Part shown: one piece after another, positions 54,481-62,643 of the stretch
How positions within the stretch are numbered: position 1 is the stretch's first letter
Layout: every line of letters begins with the position of its first letter
The notes under the pieces: generated by a model
Seen by the model: the letters and a program-made list of their open reading frames with translations, nothing else
Database searches by the model: none
What the model was told of the DNA's origin: nothing
Made by a program: the position numbers and the translations under genes
From: Methylobacterium bullatum
GTDB taxonomy: Bacteria; Pseudomonadota; Alphaproteobacteria; Rhizobiales; Beijerinckiaceae
Assembly: GCF_014845095.1 (NCBI RefSeq)
Contig: NZ_NKUG01000019.1
Coordinates: 37,084-101,083, forward strand
DNA length: 64,000 bases
Reading direction: 5' to 3'

Positions 54481-54615
54481 TCAACGTGGCAATGCCACTG
54501 TCGGCCCCTTACGGTAAGAGCATGAGGCTGGATCACAGTTCCGCAATCGGTCAAATATAACAATCGCAAGTGCGACCAAGACCGCAAGGATTAAAATCTG
54601 CGTCTTACTATCCAT
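54481..54615 (-). CDS. 44-aa single-pass membrane peptide
   Basis: From ATG 54615 the ORF encodes MDSKTQILILAVLVALAIVI as an N-terminal membrane helix, then a short tail with two Cys residues. An AGGAG site lies 7 bp before the ATG, inside the last codons of the upstream gene. The upstream stop (54619-54621) is 3 bp away, so the two form a tight operon. It has no known family. Confidence 0.55.
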   Translation of the reverse strand: MDSKTQILILAVLVALAIVIFDRLRNCDPASCSYRKGPTVALPR

Positions 54616-54618
54616 CGC

Positions 54619-54813
54619 TCAGCTCCTCACGAATAGCGCGGCGATAGCATGGATCACGGTCGCTCCGCCTACCGGTGCTACAAAGAGGAGCAACACGTTC
54701 GCCCCGATGATCCAGACCACCGCCCGCTCCTGGGCCTTCGTGAGCGGAGGCTTGCGAGCTGGCGGCTCCCACGATGGTTCTCTCGGCGGCTTCCAACCTT
54801 CGTCCACGAACAT
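54619..54813 (-). CDS. 64-aa membrane protein with proline-rich N terminus
   Basis: The ATG at 54813 has an AGG 9 bp upstream. The protein has a Pro/Trp-rich N-terminal half (WKPPREPSWEPPARKPP) and one or two hydrophobic segments (AVVWIIGANVLLLFVAPVGG, VIHAIAALFV). It may sit in the inner membrane with a cytoplasmic tail. It is followed 3 bp later by the 44-aa membrane peptide. Its location beside an integrase relic raises a phage-derived origin. Confidence 0.6.
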   Translation of the reverse strand: MFVDEGWKPPREPSWEPPARKPPLTKAQERAVVWIIGANVLLLFVAPVGGATVIHAIAALFVRS

Positions 54814-55093
54814 GAGGCGACCTCATCCGGACCGAGACCGCATGACCTCGCGGCCGGCACGGAGATGGTAGGGCTCGTTGGTGGGCCGGCGCAATCATTC
54901 GCATGACGTGAGGGGACAGGGGCCATCAGGTTCGGCCCGAGGGAAACCCGGCGGCGGGCATGGGGGGGGACATGCTGATCCGCCGGTACGAGCAAGGCCT
55001 TGCCAAAAGGTATCCGCCGACATCGGCGATGATGTTCAGGGTGAAGTGCCGGTCGACGGCGGCTCATCGATTCGACGTCCAGCCCTATCGACG
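54814..55093. other. Gap without supported gene
   Basis: No ORF with a ribosome site is seen. G-rich runs occur near 54961. Confidence 0.3.
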
Positions 55094-55879
55094 TCAGGCG
55101 CCGAAGCCGACCTGCATGGCGGCGGGTTCGAGACTGTCGGCGGCGATCTGGCCCAGAGGCGCCTTCGGGCGCACCTCCATCCCGAGGAATCCGACCAGGG
55201 ACGAGCGTGCGCGGCTCACACGGCTCTTCATCGTGCCGACCTGACAGCCGATGAGTTCCGCGGCGGCCTCGTAGGTCATCCCCTGCGCCGCGACGAGAAT
55301 CAGGGCCTCCCGCTGAGACGGCGGCAGCTTGCCGAGATGCTGCCAGACCCGCTTGAGGTCGCTGCTTGCCTCCTGGGATGCCGGCGCGGCCACCTGCGCC
55401 GCCATGGCGCCATCCGCGTCCTCGACCTCCCGTTTCCGCTTGCGACACTCCGTATAGAAGTGGTTTCGCAGGATGGTGCAGAGCCAGGCCATCAGATTGC
55501 TGCCAGGCTCGAACCGATGCCGGTTCTGCCAGGCTCTCAGAAGCGTCTCCTGTACGAGATCGTCCGCCATCGCCGGGTTGATGGCGAGCGACAGGGCGAA
55601 GGCCCTCAAACCCGGCAGAGCCGTGAGCAGATCGGCGCTGAAGGCGGCATACGCAGCGTCGCCGCGCCCGGCGGATGCGTGCGTGAGCCGGGCAATCAGA
55701 TCCAACAAAGCCGGCGGCTGATCTTCCGCGACGATGCAAGCGTAAACCGCCCTCAGTTCGGCCCCCAGATGCACGCGCACCGCCTCCGGTATCCCTCCCT
55801 TGGCGGGGCGCTCCAACGTCTGACCGTCAGCCTCGGCCGCTTGCGGTGATTGCGCCATTCCCGGTTTGCGAACGTCCAT
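55094..55879 (-). CDS. Sigma factor of the EcfG family with fused N-terminal NepR-like segment
   Basis: This 261-aa protein (ATG 55879 after GAGGGGGG) has two parts. Residues about 36-66 (AVRVHLGAELRAVYACIVAE followed by QPPALLDLIARL) align with the NepR core in this window (about 13 of 27 identical). Residues 80-150 form sigma region 2 with the EcfG signature LVQETLLRAWQNRHRFEPGS, and KRKREVED and region 4 (PPSQREALILVAAQGMTYEA, GTMKSRVSRARS) follow. It thus looks like an anti-sigma domain fused to its sigma factor. NepR normally binds EcfG as a separate protein. No EcfG-type promoter is seen upstream of it. Confidence 0.85.
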   Translation of the reverse strand: MDVRKPGMAQSPQAAEADGQTLERPAKGGIPEAVRVHLGAELRAVYACIVAEDQPPALLDLIARLTHASAGRGDAAYAAFSADLLTALPGLRAFALSLAINPAMADDLVQETLLRAWQNRHRFEPGSNLMAWLCTILRNHFYTECRKRKREVEDADGAMAAQVAAPASQEASSDLKRVWQHLGKLPPSQREALILVAAQGMTYEAAAELIGCQVGTMKSRVSRARSSLVGFLGMEVRPKAPLGQIAADSLEPAAMQVGFGA

Positions 55880-56124
55880 CCATCCCCCCTCGGCAGTCGG
55901 CACGCCGTGCGCGCCGGGCTCATTGGGCAATGCCAACGGGAGCTTTTGGCAAAAGAAAGCTGAACGCAGGCTAAAGGAATTCTAAACTGAGGGTGAAATC
56001 GTATCGCCCGATGTCGAGGGAGACCCTACCGAGGCTGACTGCCAAGCTTTGCTGTATTCATCCCGGATGCAGGGTGACCAGACACGCTCACTGGGGATCC
56101 AGGCGGCCGGGTCCCGCTCTTCCC
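55880..56124. other. Gap without gene, convergent/upstream region
   Basis: This gap contains the leftward promoter region of the sigma factor fusion and the 3' side of the MocR gene. An AGCTTTTGGCAAAAGAAAGCT dyad lies near 55940. No ORF is supported. Confidence 0.35.
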
Positions 56125-57516
56125 TCACACGACGCTCGAAATGGCACCGGGCGGGTGTGCCAGCAGGGTCGCCAGAAGGCCGAGGCCGTATCGCAGGGCT
56201 TCGCTGTCGGGCGCGGCGCCGAGGGAGACGCGGATCGCGTCGGGGGCCGGACCGACGGCGAAGGCATCGCTCTGGATCACCGACACTCCGAGCTGGCGCG
56301 CATGCGCCCCGAACTCGCCGCGCCGCCACGGCGCCGGGAGCGGGAGCCAGAGATGGTGCCCGCAGGGATGAGCGTGGACTTCGAGGCCGACGAGCGCCTC
56401 CCGCGCCACGACCTGACGGCGGCCATTCTCGCGCCTGATGGCCCCGACGATCGCGTCGAGGTCTCCGTGGGTGATCCAGTGAGAGGCGAGGGCGGCGGCC
56501 AGCGGTGAGGCCATCATGCTGATGGCGCGCAGCTCGGCCGCGACACGGACCGCTTCGTTCGTGCCCGGCACGACGACATAGGCGATGCGCAAGCCCGGAG
56601 TGACGCATTTGGACAGGGTCGCCACATGCCAGGTGATGTCGCCGGCCAAAGCCGCGAACGGGGCCGGAGCGTCCGGCGGCAGGGCGCCGTAGGCATCGTC
56701 CTCGATGATCGCGACCCCGTGGGAGCGGGCGATCTCGGCGATCCGCTCGCGACGGGCCAGCGGGAGCGTCGCCGTTGTCGGGTTGTCGAGGGTCGGGACC
56801 AGATAGAGGGCGCGCGGCCTCTCGGCCCGGCAGCGTTCGAGGAAGGAATCGGGGTCGATGCCGTCGCCGTCGGTCGCGACGGGAAGCAACCGGGCTCCGC
56901 GCCGCTCGGCCGCCATACGCAGGCCCGGATAGGTCAGGGCGGGAACGCAGAGCGCGTCGCCGGGCCTGAGCAGCACGGCGAGAATGGCCGAGAGGGCGGC
57001 CTGCGCCCCGCCGGCTACGATGACCCGCTGGACCGGCACGGGACCCAGCCGGCGAGCGAGCCAAGTCGCCGCAGCCGCGCGATCCGCCAGATTGCCGGCG
57101 CTGTCCTGATACTGCATGCGGTCGAGGAAGCCCGGCGAGGCGGAAAGCCGCGCCAGCCCCGCCTCCATGCGCTCGGCGAGCCGCGCCTCCGCCGGCTGGG
57201 GCGGCATGTTCATGCTGAAATCGACGCTCGCCGATGGGTCCGGCGCCCTGACCTTCGCCAGCGGCGACGCGGCGGTGCGAACGAAGCTGCCTCGCCCGGC
57301 CGAGGCATCGATCAGCCCGGCCCTCCGCGCTTCGTTGAACGCCCGCGTGACGGTGGTGAGATCGACGTCGAGATGCTTGGCCAAGCTGCGCTGCGGCGGC
57401 AGCCGCATGCCGGGGGCGAGCCGCCCGGAGCGAATGTCGTCCGCCAGGACCCGGACGATGGCCAGATATTTCGGCCCGGCCTCGTCCAGGATTGTAGGGC
57501 TCCACGATTCCATCAT
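56125..57516 (-). CDS. MocR-type GntR regulator with aminotransferase domain
   Basis: The coding frame opens at 57546, but ATG 57516 is chosen because a perfect palindrome overlaps the first ATG. The N-terminal GntR winged helix has GRLAPGMRLPPQRSLAKHLDVDLTTVTRAF, and the large C-terminal domain is a class I aminotransferase fold with YLVPTLDNPTTATLP, IIEDDAYG and a PLP Lys region (ATLSKCVTPGLRIAYV). MocR proteins sense PLP-linked amino compounds and usually control a divergent gene, here DUF983 and cioAB. Confidence 0.87.
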   Translation of the reverse strand: MMESWSPTILDEAGPKYLAIVRVLADDIRSGRLAPGMRLPPQRSLAKHLDVDLTTVTRAFNEARRAGLIDASAGRGSFVRTAASPLAKVRAPDPSASVDFSMNMPPQPAEARLAERMEAGLARLSASPGFLDRMQYQDSAGNLADRAAAATWLARRLGPVPVQRVIVAGGAQAALSAILAVLLRPGDALCVPALTYPGLRMAAERRGARLLPVATDGDGIDPDSFLERCRAERPRALYLVPTLDNPTTATLPLARRERIAEIARSHGVAIIEDDAYGALPPDAPAPFAALAGDITWHVATLSKCVTPGLRIAYVVVPGTNEAVRVAAELRAISMMASPLAAALASHWITHGDLDAIVGAIRRENGRRQVVAREALVGLEVHAHPCGHHLWLPLPAPWRRGEFGAHARQLGVSVIQSDAFAVGPAPDAIRVSLGAAPDSEALRYGLGLLATLLAHPPGAISSVV

Positions 57517-57536
57517 TGACCCTACATCACGCCAAG

Positions 57537-57550
57537 TTGTATGCATACAA
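57537..57550. promoter_or_regulatory. Perfect 14-bp palindrome at the MocR start
   Basis: TTGTATGCATACAA is a fully symmetric palindrome overlapping the first in-frame ATG of mocR (57546). It is a candidate autoregulatory operator and a reason to place the start downstream. Confidence 0.6.
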
Positions 57551-57613
57551 GGAACAGAGCCACAGGCTTCCCCGTCTTAAAAATCGACAGCAGCAACTCG
57601 CGCTGCGAGGCAA

Positions 57614-57636
57614 TGTATGGATTTTAATACCATACA
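57614..57636. promoter_or_regulatory. TGTATGG-N9-CCATACA operator-like repeat
   Basis: The 7-bp arms (57614-57620 and 57630-57636) are exact inverse copies, sharing TGTATG with the palindrome at 57537. It lies about 75 bp before the DUF983 ATG. The shared half-site suggests one regulator, most simply MocR, for the divergent genes. Confidence 0.5.
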
Positions 57637-57708
57637 ATCTTAAGCCCGCAAACCTGAGCCGCTGCCGATCGAGTGCGGGACGTGAGCCAACATCGAGGAA
57701 CCTCGACC

Positions 57709-58113
57709 ATGGACGGAACGACGGATCGATCCCTGTTGTCGGTGGGCCTGCGCTGCCGATGCCCGCGCTGCGGCGAGGGGCGGCTGTTCGATGGCTTCAT
57801 CACCTTGAAGCCGGCATGCGAGGCCTGCGGCCTCGATTACGGCTTCGCCGATCCGGCGGACGGCCCCGCCTTCTTCATCATGATGTCGATGGCATTTCCC
57901 GTCACCGCCTTCGGGATCTGGCTGGAACTGACCTACGATCCGCCACTCTGGATCCATGCGGTGCTCACGCTCCCGCTGCTTCTCCTGGCCTGCGTGCCGA
58001 TCATCCGCCCGCTCAAGGGGCTCTTCATCGCGAGCCAGTACATCAACAAGGCCGAGGAAGGCCGCTTCGCGGTCCGGGCCGTGCCGAAGGCCGGGCCGGA
58101 AGCCGGGCGTTGA
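57709..58113 (+). CDS. DUF983 membrane protein
   Basis: This 134-aa protein has an N-terminal zinc-ribbon-like pattern (CRCPRCGEGRLF...CEACGLDYG) and two membrane helices (FFIMMSMAFPVTAFGIWLEL, IHAVLTLPLLLLACVPII), the DUF983 layout. DUF983 genes often sit near respiratory genes and may help cytochrome oxidase assembly. ATG 57709 is preferred to upstream starts. It is 93 bp before cioA and on the same strand. Confidence 0.85.
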   Translation: MDGTTDRSLLSVGLRCRCPRCGEGRLFDGFITLKPACEACGLDYGFADPADGPAFFIMMSMAFPVTAFGIWLELTYDPPLWIHAVLTLPLLLLACVPIIRPLKGLFIASQYINKAEEGRFAVRAVPKAGPEAGR

Positions 58114-58206
58114 GCGCAGCGACGCAATGGGGCAGGGTTCGTCGACGAGACTGAGCTGCCGAGTCGTTTTCCTGCCCGTTCCCAACGACCATTCAGGTTG
58201 ATCGAC

Positions 58207-59625
58207 ATGCTGTCGGACGTTGACGCCCTCGTGCTCGCGAGAATCCAGTTCGGTTTCACGGTGGCATTCCACATCGTGTTCCCGGCGTTTTCCATCGGGC
58301 TCGCCAGCTTTCTCGCCGTGCTGGAGGGACTCTGGCTGGCGACGGGCCGTCAGGTCTTCCTCGATCTGTTCAAATACTGGATCAAGATTTTCGCCATCGC
58401 CTTCGCCATGGGCGTCGTGTCCGGGCTGGTCATGTCCTACCAGTTCGGCACGAATTGGTCGGTCTTCTCCGACAAGACCGGGCCGGTGCTCGGCCCGCTG
58501 ATGGCCTACGAGGTGCTCTCGGCCTTCTTCCTCGAAGCCGGCTTCCTCGGCGTGATGCTGTTCGGCATGTCCAGGGTCGGGCCGAAGCTACATTTCTTCG
58601 CCACCCTCATGGTGGCGATCGGCACCTTCTTCTCGGCCTTCTGGATCCTGTCGGTGAATTCCTGGATGCAGACTCCGCAGGGCTACGGCATCAATGAAGC
58701 CGGCCAGTTCATCCCGGAGGATTGGTGGGCGATCGTCTTCAATCCCTCCTTCCCATACCGTCTCGTCCACATGGTGCTGGCCGCCTACCTCACGACATCC
58801 CTCGTGGTCGGGGCGGTGGGCGCCTGGCACCTGCTGCGCGACCGCTACAATCTCGGGGCGCGGACGATGTTCTCGATGGCCATGTGGATGGCCGCCATCG
58901 TCGCGCCGCTGCAGATCCTGGCCGGCGACGCTCATGGGCTGAACACCCTCGAGCACCAGCCCGCCAAGGTCATGGCGATGGAGGGGCATTACGAGAGCCA
59001 TCCGGACGGGGCGCCGCTGATCCTGTTCGGCCTGCCGAACCAGGCGGAAGGCCGGGTCGATTACCAGATCTCCATCCCGAAACTGTCCTCTCTGATCCTC
59101 AAACACGGGTGGAACGAGCCACTGAAGGGGCTCGATACGGTGGACCGGAAGAACTGGCCGCCGGTTCCGGTGGTGTTCTGGTCCTTCCGCGTGATGATCG
59201 GCCTTGGCATGCTGATGCTGCTGCTCGGCGTCTCCAGCCTGTATGCGCGCTACAGGAAGGCGCTCTACGAATGGACGCTCCTGCACCGCTTCGCCATCGC
59301 CATGGGGCCGGCCGGCTTCGTCGCCGTGGTGGCGGGCTGGATCACCACGGAGGTGGGGCGGCAGCCCTTCACGGTCTACGGCCTGCTGCGCACGGCGGAA
59401 TCGGCGTCTCCCCTCTCGGCGCCGGCCGTGGGCTCCTCTCTCGTGGCCTTCGTGCTGATCTATTTCGCGGTGTTCGGCATGGGCATCCTCTACATCCTGC
59501 GTCTGATGGCGAAATCCCCGCATCTCGGCGAGCACGGGATCGAGCCCGGTGTTCCGATCCGCACCGCGGGCATCACGCCCGCACCCTCGGTCGATCCCGG
59601 CCGCTCCCTCCATCCGGCCGAGTGA
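58207..59625 (+). CDS. cioA: Cytochrome bd-type ubiquinol oxidase subunit I (CioA)
   Basis: This 472-aa inner-membrane protein carries the heme-ligand motifs: VAFHIVFPAFSIG (His ligand near residue 20), QFGTNWSVFSDKTGPVLGPLMAYE with the conserved Glu, and the quinol-binding Q-loop region near YRKAL. The short Q-loop and length match the CioA group, the cyanide-insensitive type. It oxidises ubiquinol and reduces oxygen without cytochrome c. ATG 58207 lies 9 bp after a TTG start that extends upstream. Confidence 0.93.
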   Translation: MLSDVDALVLARIQFGFTVAFHIVFPAFSIGLASFLAVLEGLWLATGRQVFLDLFKYWIKIFAIAFAMGVVSGLVMSYQFGTNWSVFSDKTGPVLGPLMAYEVLSAFFLEAGFLGVMLFGMSRVGPKLHFFATLMVAIGTFFSAFWILSVNSWMQTPQGYGINEAGQFIPEDWWAIVFNPSFPYRLVHMVLAAYLTTSLVVGAVGAWHLLRDRYNLGARTMFSMAMWMAAIVAPLQILAGDAHGLNTLEHQPAKVMAMEGHYESHPDGAPLILFGLPNQAEGRVDYQISIPKLSSLILKHGWNEPLKGLDTVDRKNWPPVPVVFWSFRVMIGLGMLMLLLGVSSLYARYRKALYEWTLLHRFAIAMGPAGFVAVVAGWITTEVGRQPFTVYGLLRTAESASPLSAPAVGSSLVAFVLIYFAVFGMGILYILRLMAKSPHLGEHGIEPGVPIRTAGITPAPSVDPGRSLHPAE

Positions 59626-59635
59626 GGATTCCGCC

Positions 59636-60643
59636 ATGCTCGCGAGCATCGACCTGACCGTCGTCTGGGCCTTCATCATCGCCTTCGCGGTCTTCGCCTA
59701 TATCGTGATGGACGGCTTCGATCTCGGTCTCGGAATCCTGTTCCCGGCGTTCCGACCGGGGCAGGAGCGGGACACCGCCATGAACTCGGTGGCCCCGGTC
59801 TGGGACGGCAACGAGACCTGGCTGGTCCTGGGCGGAGGAGGCCTGTTCGCCGCCTTTCCACTCGCCTACGCGGTGATCATGCCGGCCCTCTATGCGCCGA
59901 TCATCGCCATGCTGCTGGGCCTGATCTTCCGGGGCGTCGCGTTCGAGTTCCGGTGGCGCGACCCCGGCCACCGGGCCCTGTGGGACATCGCCTTCACCGG
60001 CGGATCGGTGGTGGCCACCTTCGCGCAGGGCGTCGCCCTCGGTGCGCTGCTGCAGGGCATCGAGGTCCAAGGCCGTGCCTATGCCGGCGGCTGGTGGGAC
60101 TGGCTGTCTCCCTTCAGCGTGCTCGTCGGAATCGGCCTGGTCTGCGGCTATGCGCTCCTGGGGGCGACCTGGCTCGTCATGCGCACGGAAGGATCGCTGC
60201 AGGAACGCGCCCGCTCGCTGTCCCTGTGGCTCGGCGCGGCGACGATCGCGGCCGTGGCGGCGGTGAGCGCGGCGACGCCGTTCCTGAAGGGACAATACTG
60301 GGAGCGCTGGTTCTCGATGCCGAACGTGCTGCTCACGGCGCAGGTGCCGATCCTGGTCGCCGTCGCCTCGTTCCTGTTCTTCCGCCTGCTGCGGAAGGGG
60401 GCCGAGACCGCGCCGTTTCTCCTGGCCCTCGGTCTGTTCCTGCTCTCCTTCGCCGGGCTCGGCATCAGCATCTTCCCGGATATCGTGCCCGGCCGCATCA
60501 CTATCTGGGAAGCCGCCTCGCCGCATGCGAGCCAGGTCTTCCTCCTGGCCGGCGCGTCCGTGCTGATCCCCATCATCCTGGCCTATACCGCCTATTCGTA
60601 CTGGGTCTTTCGCGGAAAGGTCGATGAGGCGGGGTACCATTGA
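59636..60643 (+). CDS. cioB: Cytochrome bd-type ubiquinol oxidase subunit II (CioB)
   Basis: This 335-aa membrane protein starts at ATG 59636 (10 bp after cioA) and begins MLASIDLTVVWAFIIAFAVF with IVMDGFDLGLGILFP and GNETWLVLGGGGLFAAFP, the conserved CydB/CioB pattern. It forms the heterodimer with CioA and helps bind heme d. The stop overlaps the next tiny gene by TGATG, implying strict coupling. Confidence 0.93.
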   Translation: MLASIDLTVVWAFIIAFAVFAYIVMDGFDLGLGILFPAFRPGQERDTAMNSVAPVWDGNETWLVLGGGGLFAAFPLAYAVIMPALYAPIIAMLLGLIFRGVAFEFRWRDPGHRALWDIAFTGGSVVATFAQGVALGALLQGIEVQGRAYAGGWWDWLSPFSVLVGIGLVCGYALLGATWLVMRTEGSLQERARSLSLWLGAATIAAVAAVSAATPFLKGQYWERWFSMPNVLLTAQVPILVAVASFLFFRLLRKGAETAPFLLALGLFLLSFAGLGISIFPDIVPGRITIWEAASPHASQVFLLAGASVLIPIILAYTAYSYWVFRGKVDEAGYH

Positions 60644-60780
60644 TGGAGCCCGCCGCGTTTCGCCGAAACCCATCGCCGTTGTGGCGGCGTCTGCTCTGGT
60701 TCGCGGCGATCTGGGCGGCCAGCATCGTCGCCCTCGGGATCGTCTCATTCGGTCTTCGCGCCTGGCTGAAGGCCGGTTAG
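60643..60780 (+). CDS. DUF2474-like small bd-oxidase subunit (CydX-like)
   Basis: This 45-aa ORF starts in a TGATG overlap with cioB and encodes one membrane helix (LLWFAAIWAASIVALGIVSF) flanked by Arg/Trp-rich ends. DUF2474 proteins occur exactly here and resemble CydX, a stabilising third subunit of the bd oxidase. Too short for routine gene calling but strongly supported by position. Sequence match is by pattern only. Confidence 0.75.
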   Translation: MEPAAFRRNPSPLWRRLLWFAAIWAASIVALGIVSFGLRAWLKAG

Positions 60781-60904
60781 TACCGGGCGGCCGAGAGCGT
60801 CCCGCCGGGAGTCTCTTTCGTCCCGTCCTACGGAACGGTCTCCCGAACGACGGGTCCTGCGAAGACCTTCGACGCAGTCCGAAGAGCCCCGCAGGTCGAA
60901 GCGG

Positions 60905-62116
60905 TCACGACGAACGGTTCGCGTGCGTCATGAAGAACCGCACCATCTCCCGGCTGGCATCGGGGCCGCGCGGATCGGTGTAGGTTCCGTCGCTGCTTCC
61001 GCCGGACCAGGCATGTCCGGCGCCGTGAAGCGCCCAATGTTCGAGCATGGCGCGCCCGGACGCATCCGTCCGGACCGTACGGGTGAAGCCCATCCCACCC
61101 TCGGTCGTCCCTTGGGTCGCCGTGCGCGCGAGCGAAACGCCCGGCATCGCGAGGGCGATGACCTGTTCGCCGTTGACCGGCTTCACCGTCTTGTCGGCAT
61201 CCCCGTGGAAGACGATGGTCGGCACGCCCGGACCGTTCTGCGACGCCTTGAAAGTACCGCCCCCATTCATGGCGGCGAAGGCGGAGGGCATGTCGCTGGC
61301 CGCCCCGCACGGCAGCCCGGAATGGACGCCGACCGCCGCGAAGACATCCGGATAAGTCGCCGCCATGATCGCCGCCGCCGCCCCGCCGGCCGACAGGCCC
61401 GCCGCATAGACCCGGCTCGAATCGGCGGAGAACTCCTTCACCACCTCCAGGGCGATGCCGGCGATCAGCGAAGGTTCGCCGCGACCTCGCTGCTGGTCAC
61501 CGGCGTTGAACCAGTTCCAGCACTTCTGCATGTTGGCCGATTGCGGCTGGCCGGGATAGGCCACGAGGAACGTCTGCTCCTCGGCGAGTGCGTTCATGCG
61601 GGTTCCGGCGGCGAAATCGTCCGGGTTCTGGGTGCAGCCATGCAGCATGACGACGACGGGAAGGGCCTGGCCCCGGTAGCCGCTGGGGACATAGACCTTG
61701 TAGGCCCGGCTGCCCGCCTCGTTGCCGAAGCTCCGCTCCTCGAACCGCGCCCCTTCCGGCACGGCGACGGTGGCGCCCCTCGCCGATCCGATGCCCTGTC
61801 CGAGGTCGGGCATCGCGCCCATCTTGGGGAAACGTTCGCGCAGGGTCTGGATCGTCTCCGCGAGTCCCGGCCGTGCGAAGGCGGTTTTCGCCGTGCTCGC
61901 CGCCCCATCGGCGGACGTGCGGTCGGTGGCGGGCGCGGTCCAGGCCCCGCCGGACATCGTGGGCGCCACCATGTCGATGGTCCCGGCAGCAGCGTGGGGG
62001 CCGGTCGGTGTCGACGGAACAGGCCGTCCCTGGAGCAGGGCCATCGCCTCGCTCAACTGGCCCGCGCGGGTGAGACGGGTCACCTCACCCATGTCGATGG
62101 TCGAGAAAGCGGTCAT
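60905..62116 (-). CDS. PHB depolymerase-family esterase
   Basis: This 403-aa alpha/beta-hydrolase has VVMLHGCTQNPDDFA for the oxyanion region, the nucleophile in GLSAGGAAAAIMAA near residue 240, a VFHGDADKTVKP Asp and the His in HGAGHAWSGG. It lacks a signal peptide, so it is probably cytoplasmic, perhaps acting on stored polyhydroxyalkanoate or ester. The start ATG 62116 follows AGGA. It is 62 bp after the RHH gene on the same strand, so they probably form an operon. Confidence 0.87.
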   Translation of the reverse strand: MTAFSTIDMGEVTRLTRAGQLSEAMALLQGRPVPSTPTGPHAAAGTIDMVAPTMSGGAWTAPATDRTSADGAASTAKTAFARPGLAETIQTLRERFPKMGAMPDLGQGIGSARGATVAVPEGARFEERSFGNEAGSRAYKVYVPSGYRGQALPVVVMLHGCTQNPDDFAAGTRMNALAEEQTFLVAYPGQPQSANMQKCWNWFNAGDQQRGRGEPSLIAGIALEVVKEFSADSSRVYAAGLSAGGAAAAIMAATYPDVFAAVGVHSGLPCGAASDMPSAFAAMNGGGTFKASQNGPGVPTIVFHGDADKTVKPVNGEQVIALAMPGVSLARTATQGTTEGGMGFTRTVRTDASGRAMLEHWALHGAGHAWSGGSSDGTYTDPRGPDASREMVRFFMTHANRSS

Positions 62117-62178
62117 GGTCACGATCCTGGATGGGGTGGCGGCACGGAACGTCGTTCCGCACGGGTCATGGCGAATGG

Positions 62179-62598
62179 TCAGGCGATGCGGTCGGCCAAG
62201 GCCGCCTTGACTTCGGGACTGGCCTGGAAGGCCCCGAGAACCTGCACCGAGGCGATGGCCTGTCGGGCCAGCTCCGGCGTCACATCGAACGCGATGCTGG
62301 CAAGGCCGAGCACCTGAATGTGCAGCGGCGTCCCCGCATCCCTGGCGGCTTCGAGATCGCGGACGCTGTAGTGGGACAGCCCGAGACTGAGCTGCTTGCG
62401 GGCGACCGATTGCTTCACCGCGTCGCCCTGACGGTCGAGCTGATTGCGCACGGCCGTGCGGATGAAGTCGGCACGGTTGGCATAGAACCCGTCCCGAACC
62501 AGGAGGTCGATCTGGCCGAGATCGACGAAGCCGAGATTGAGGGTCAGCTTCTCGCTGTCGGGCGCTTTGGGACGAAGCTCACGAACCGTATCCGACAT
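62179..62598 (-). CDS. Ribbon-helix-helix (CopG-like) regulator
   Basis: This 139-aa protein has a typical RHH motif: KLTLNLGFVDLGQIDLLVRD, with strand then two helices, followed by NRADFIRTAVRNQLDRQ. A C-terminal helical domain of about 80 residues follows. It probably binds the four ACCATC/GATGGT half-sites just upstream of its own start (62604-62643). It precedes the esterase gene, consistent with regulating that operon. Confidence 0.78.
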   Translation of the reverse strand: MSDTVRELRPKAPDSEKLTLNLGFVDLGQIDLLVRDGFYANRADFIRTAVRNQLDRQGDAVKQSVARKQLSLGLSHYSVRDLEAARDAGTPLHIQVLGLASIAFDVTPELARQAIASVQVLGAFQASPEVKAALADRIA

Positions 62599-62603
62599 CG
62601 AAA

Positions 62604-62643
62604 ACCATCCCCATACCATCTCGTTGGATGGTCTGTAGATGGT
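62604..62643. promoter_or_regulatory. Four ordered ACCATC/GATGGT half-sites
   Basis: ACCATC at 62604-62609 and 62615-62620 (11 bp apart) is mirrored by GATGGT at 62627-62632 and 62638-62643 (11 bp apart). This symmetric array lies 6 bp upstream of the RHH gene start and fits cooperative binding by an RHH protein to its own operator. Confidence 0.7.
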
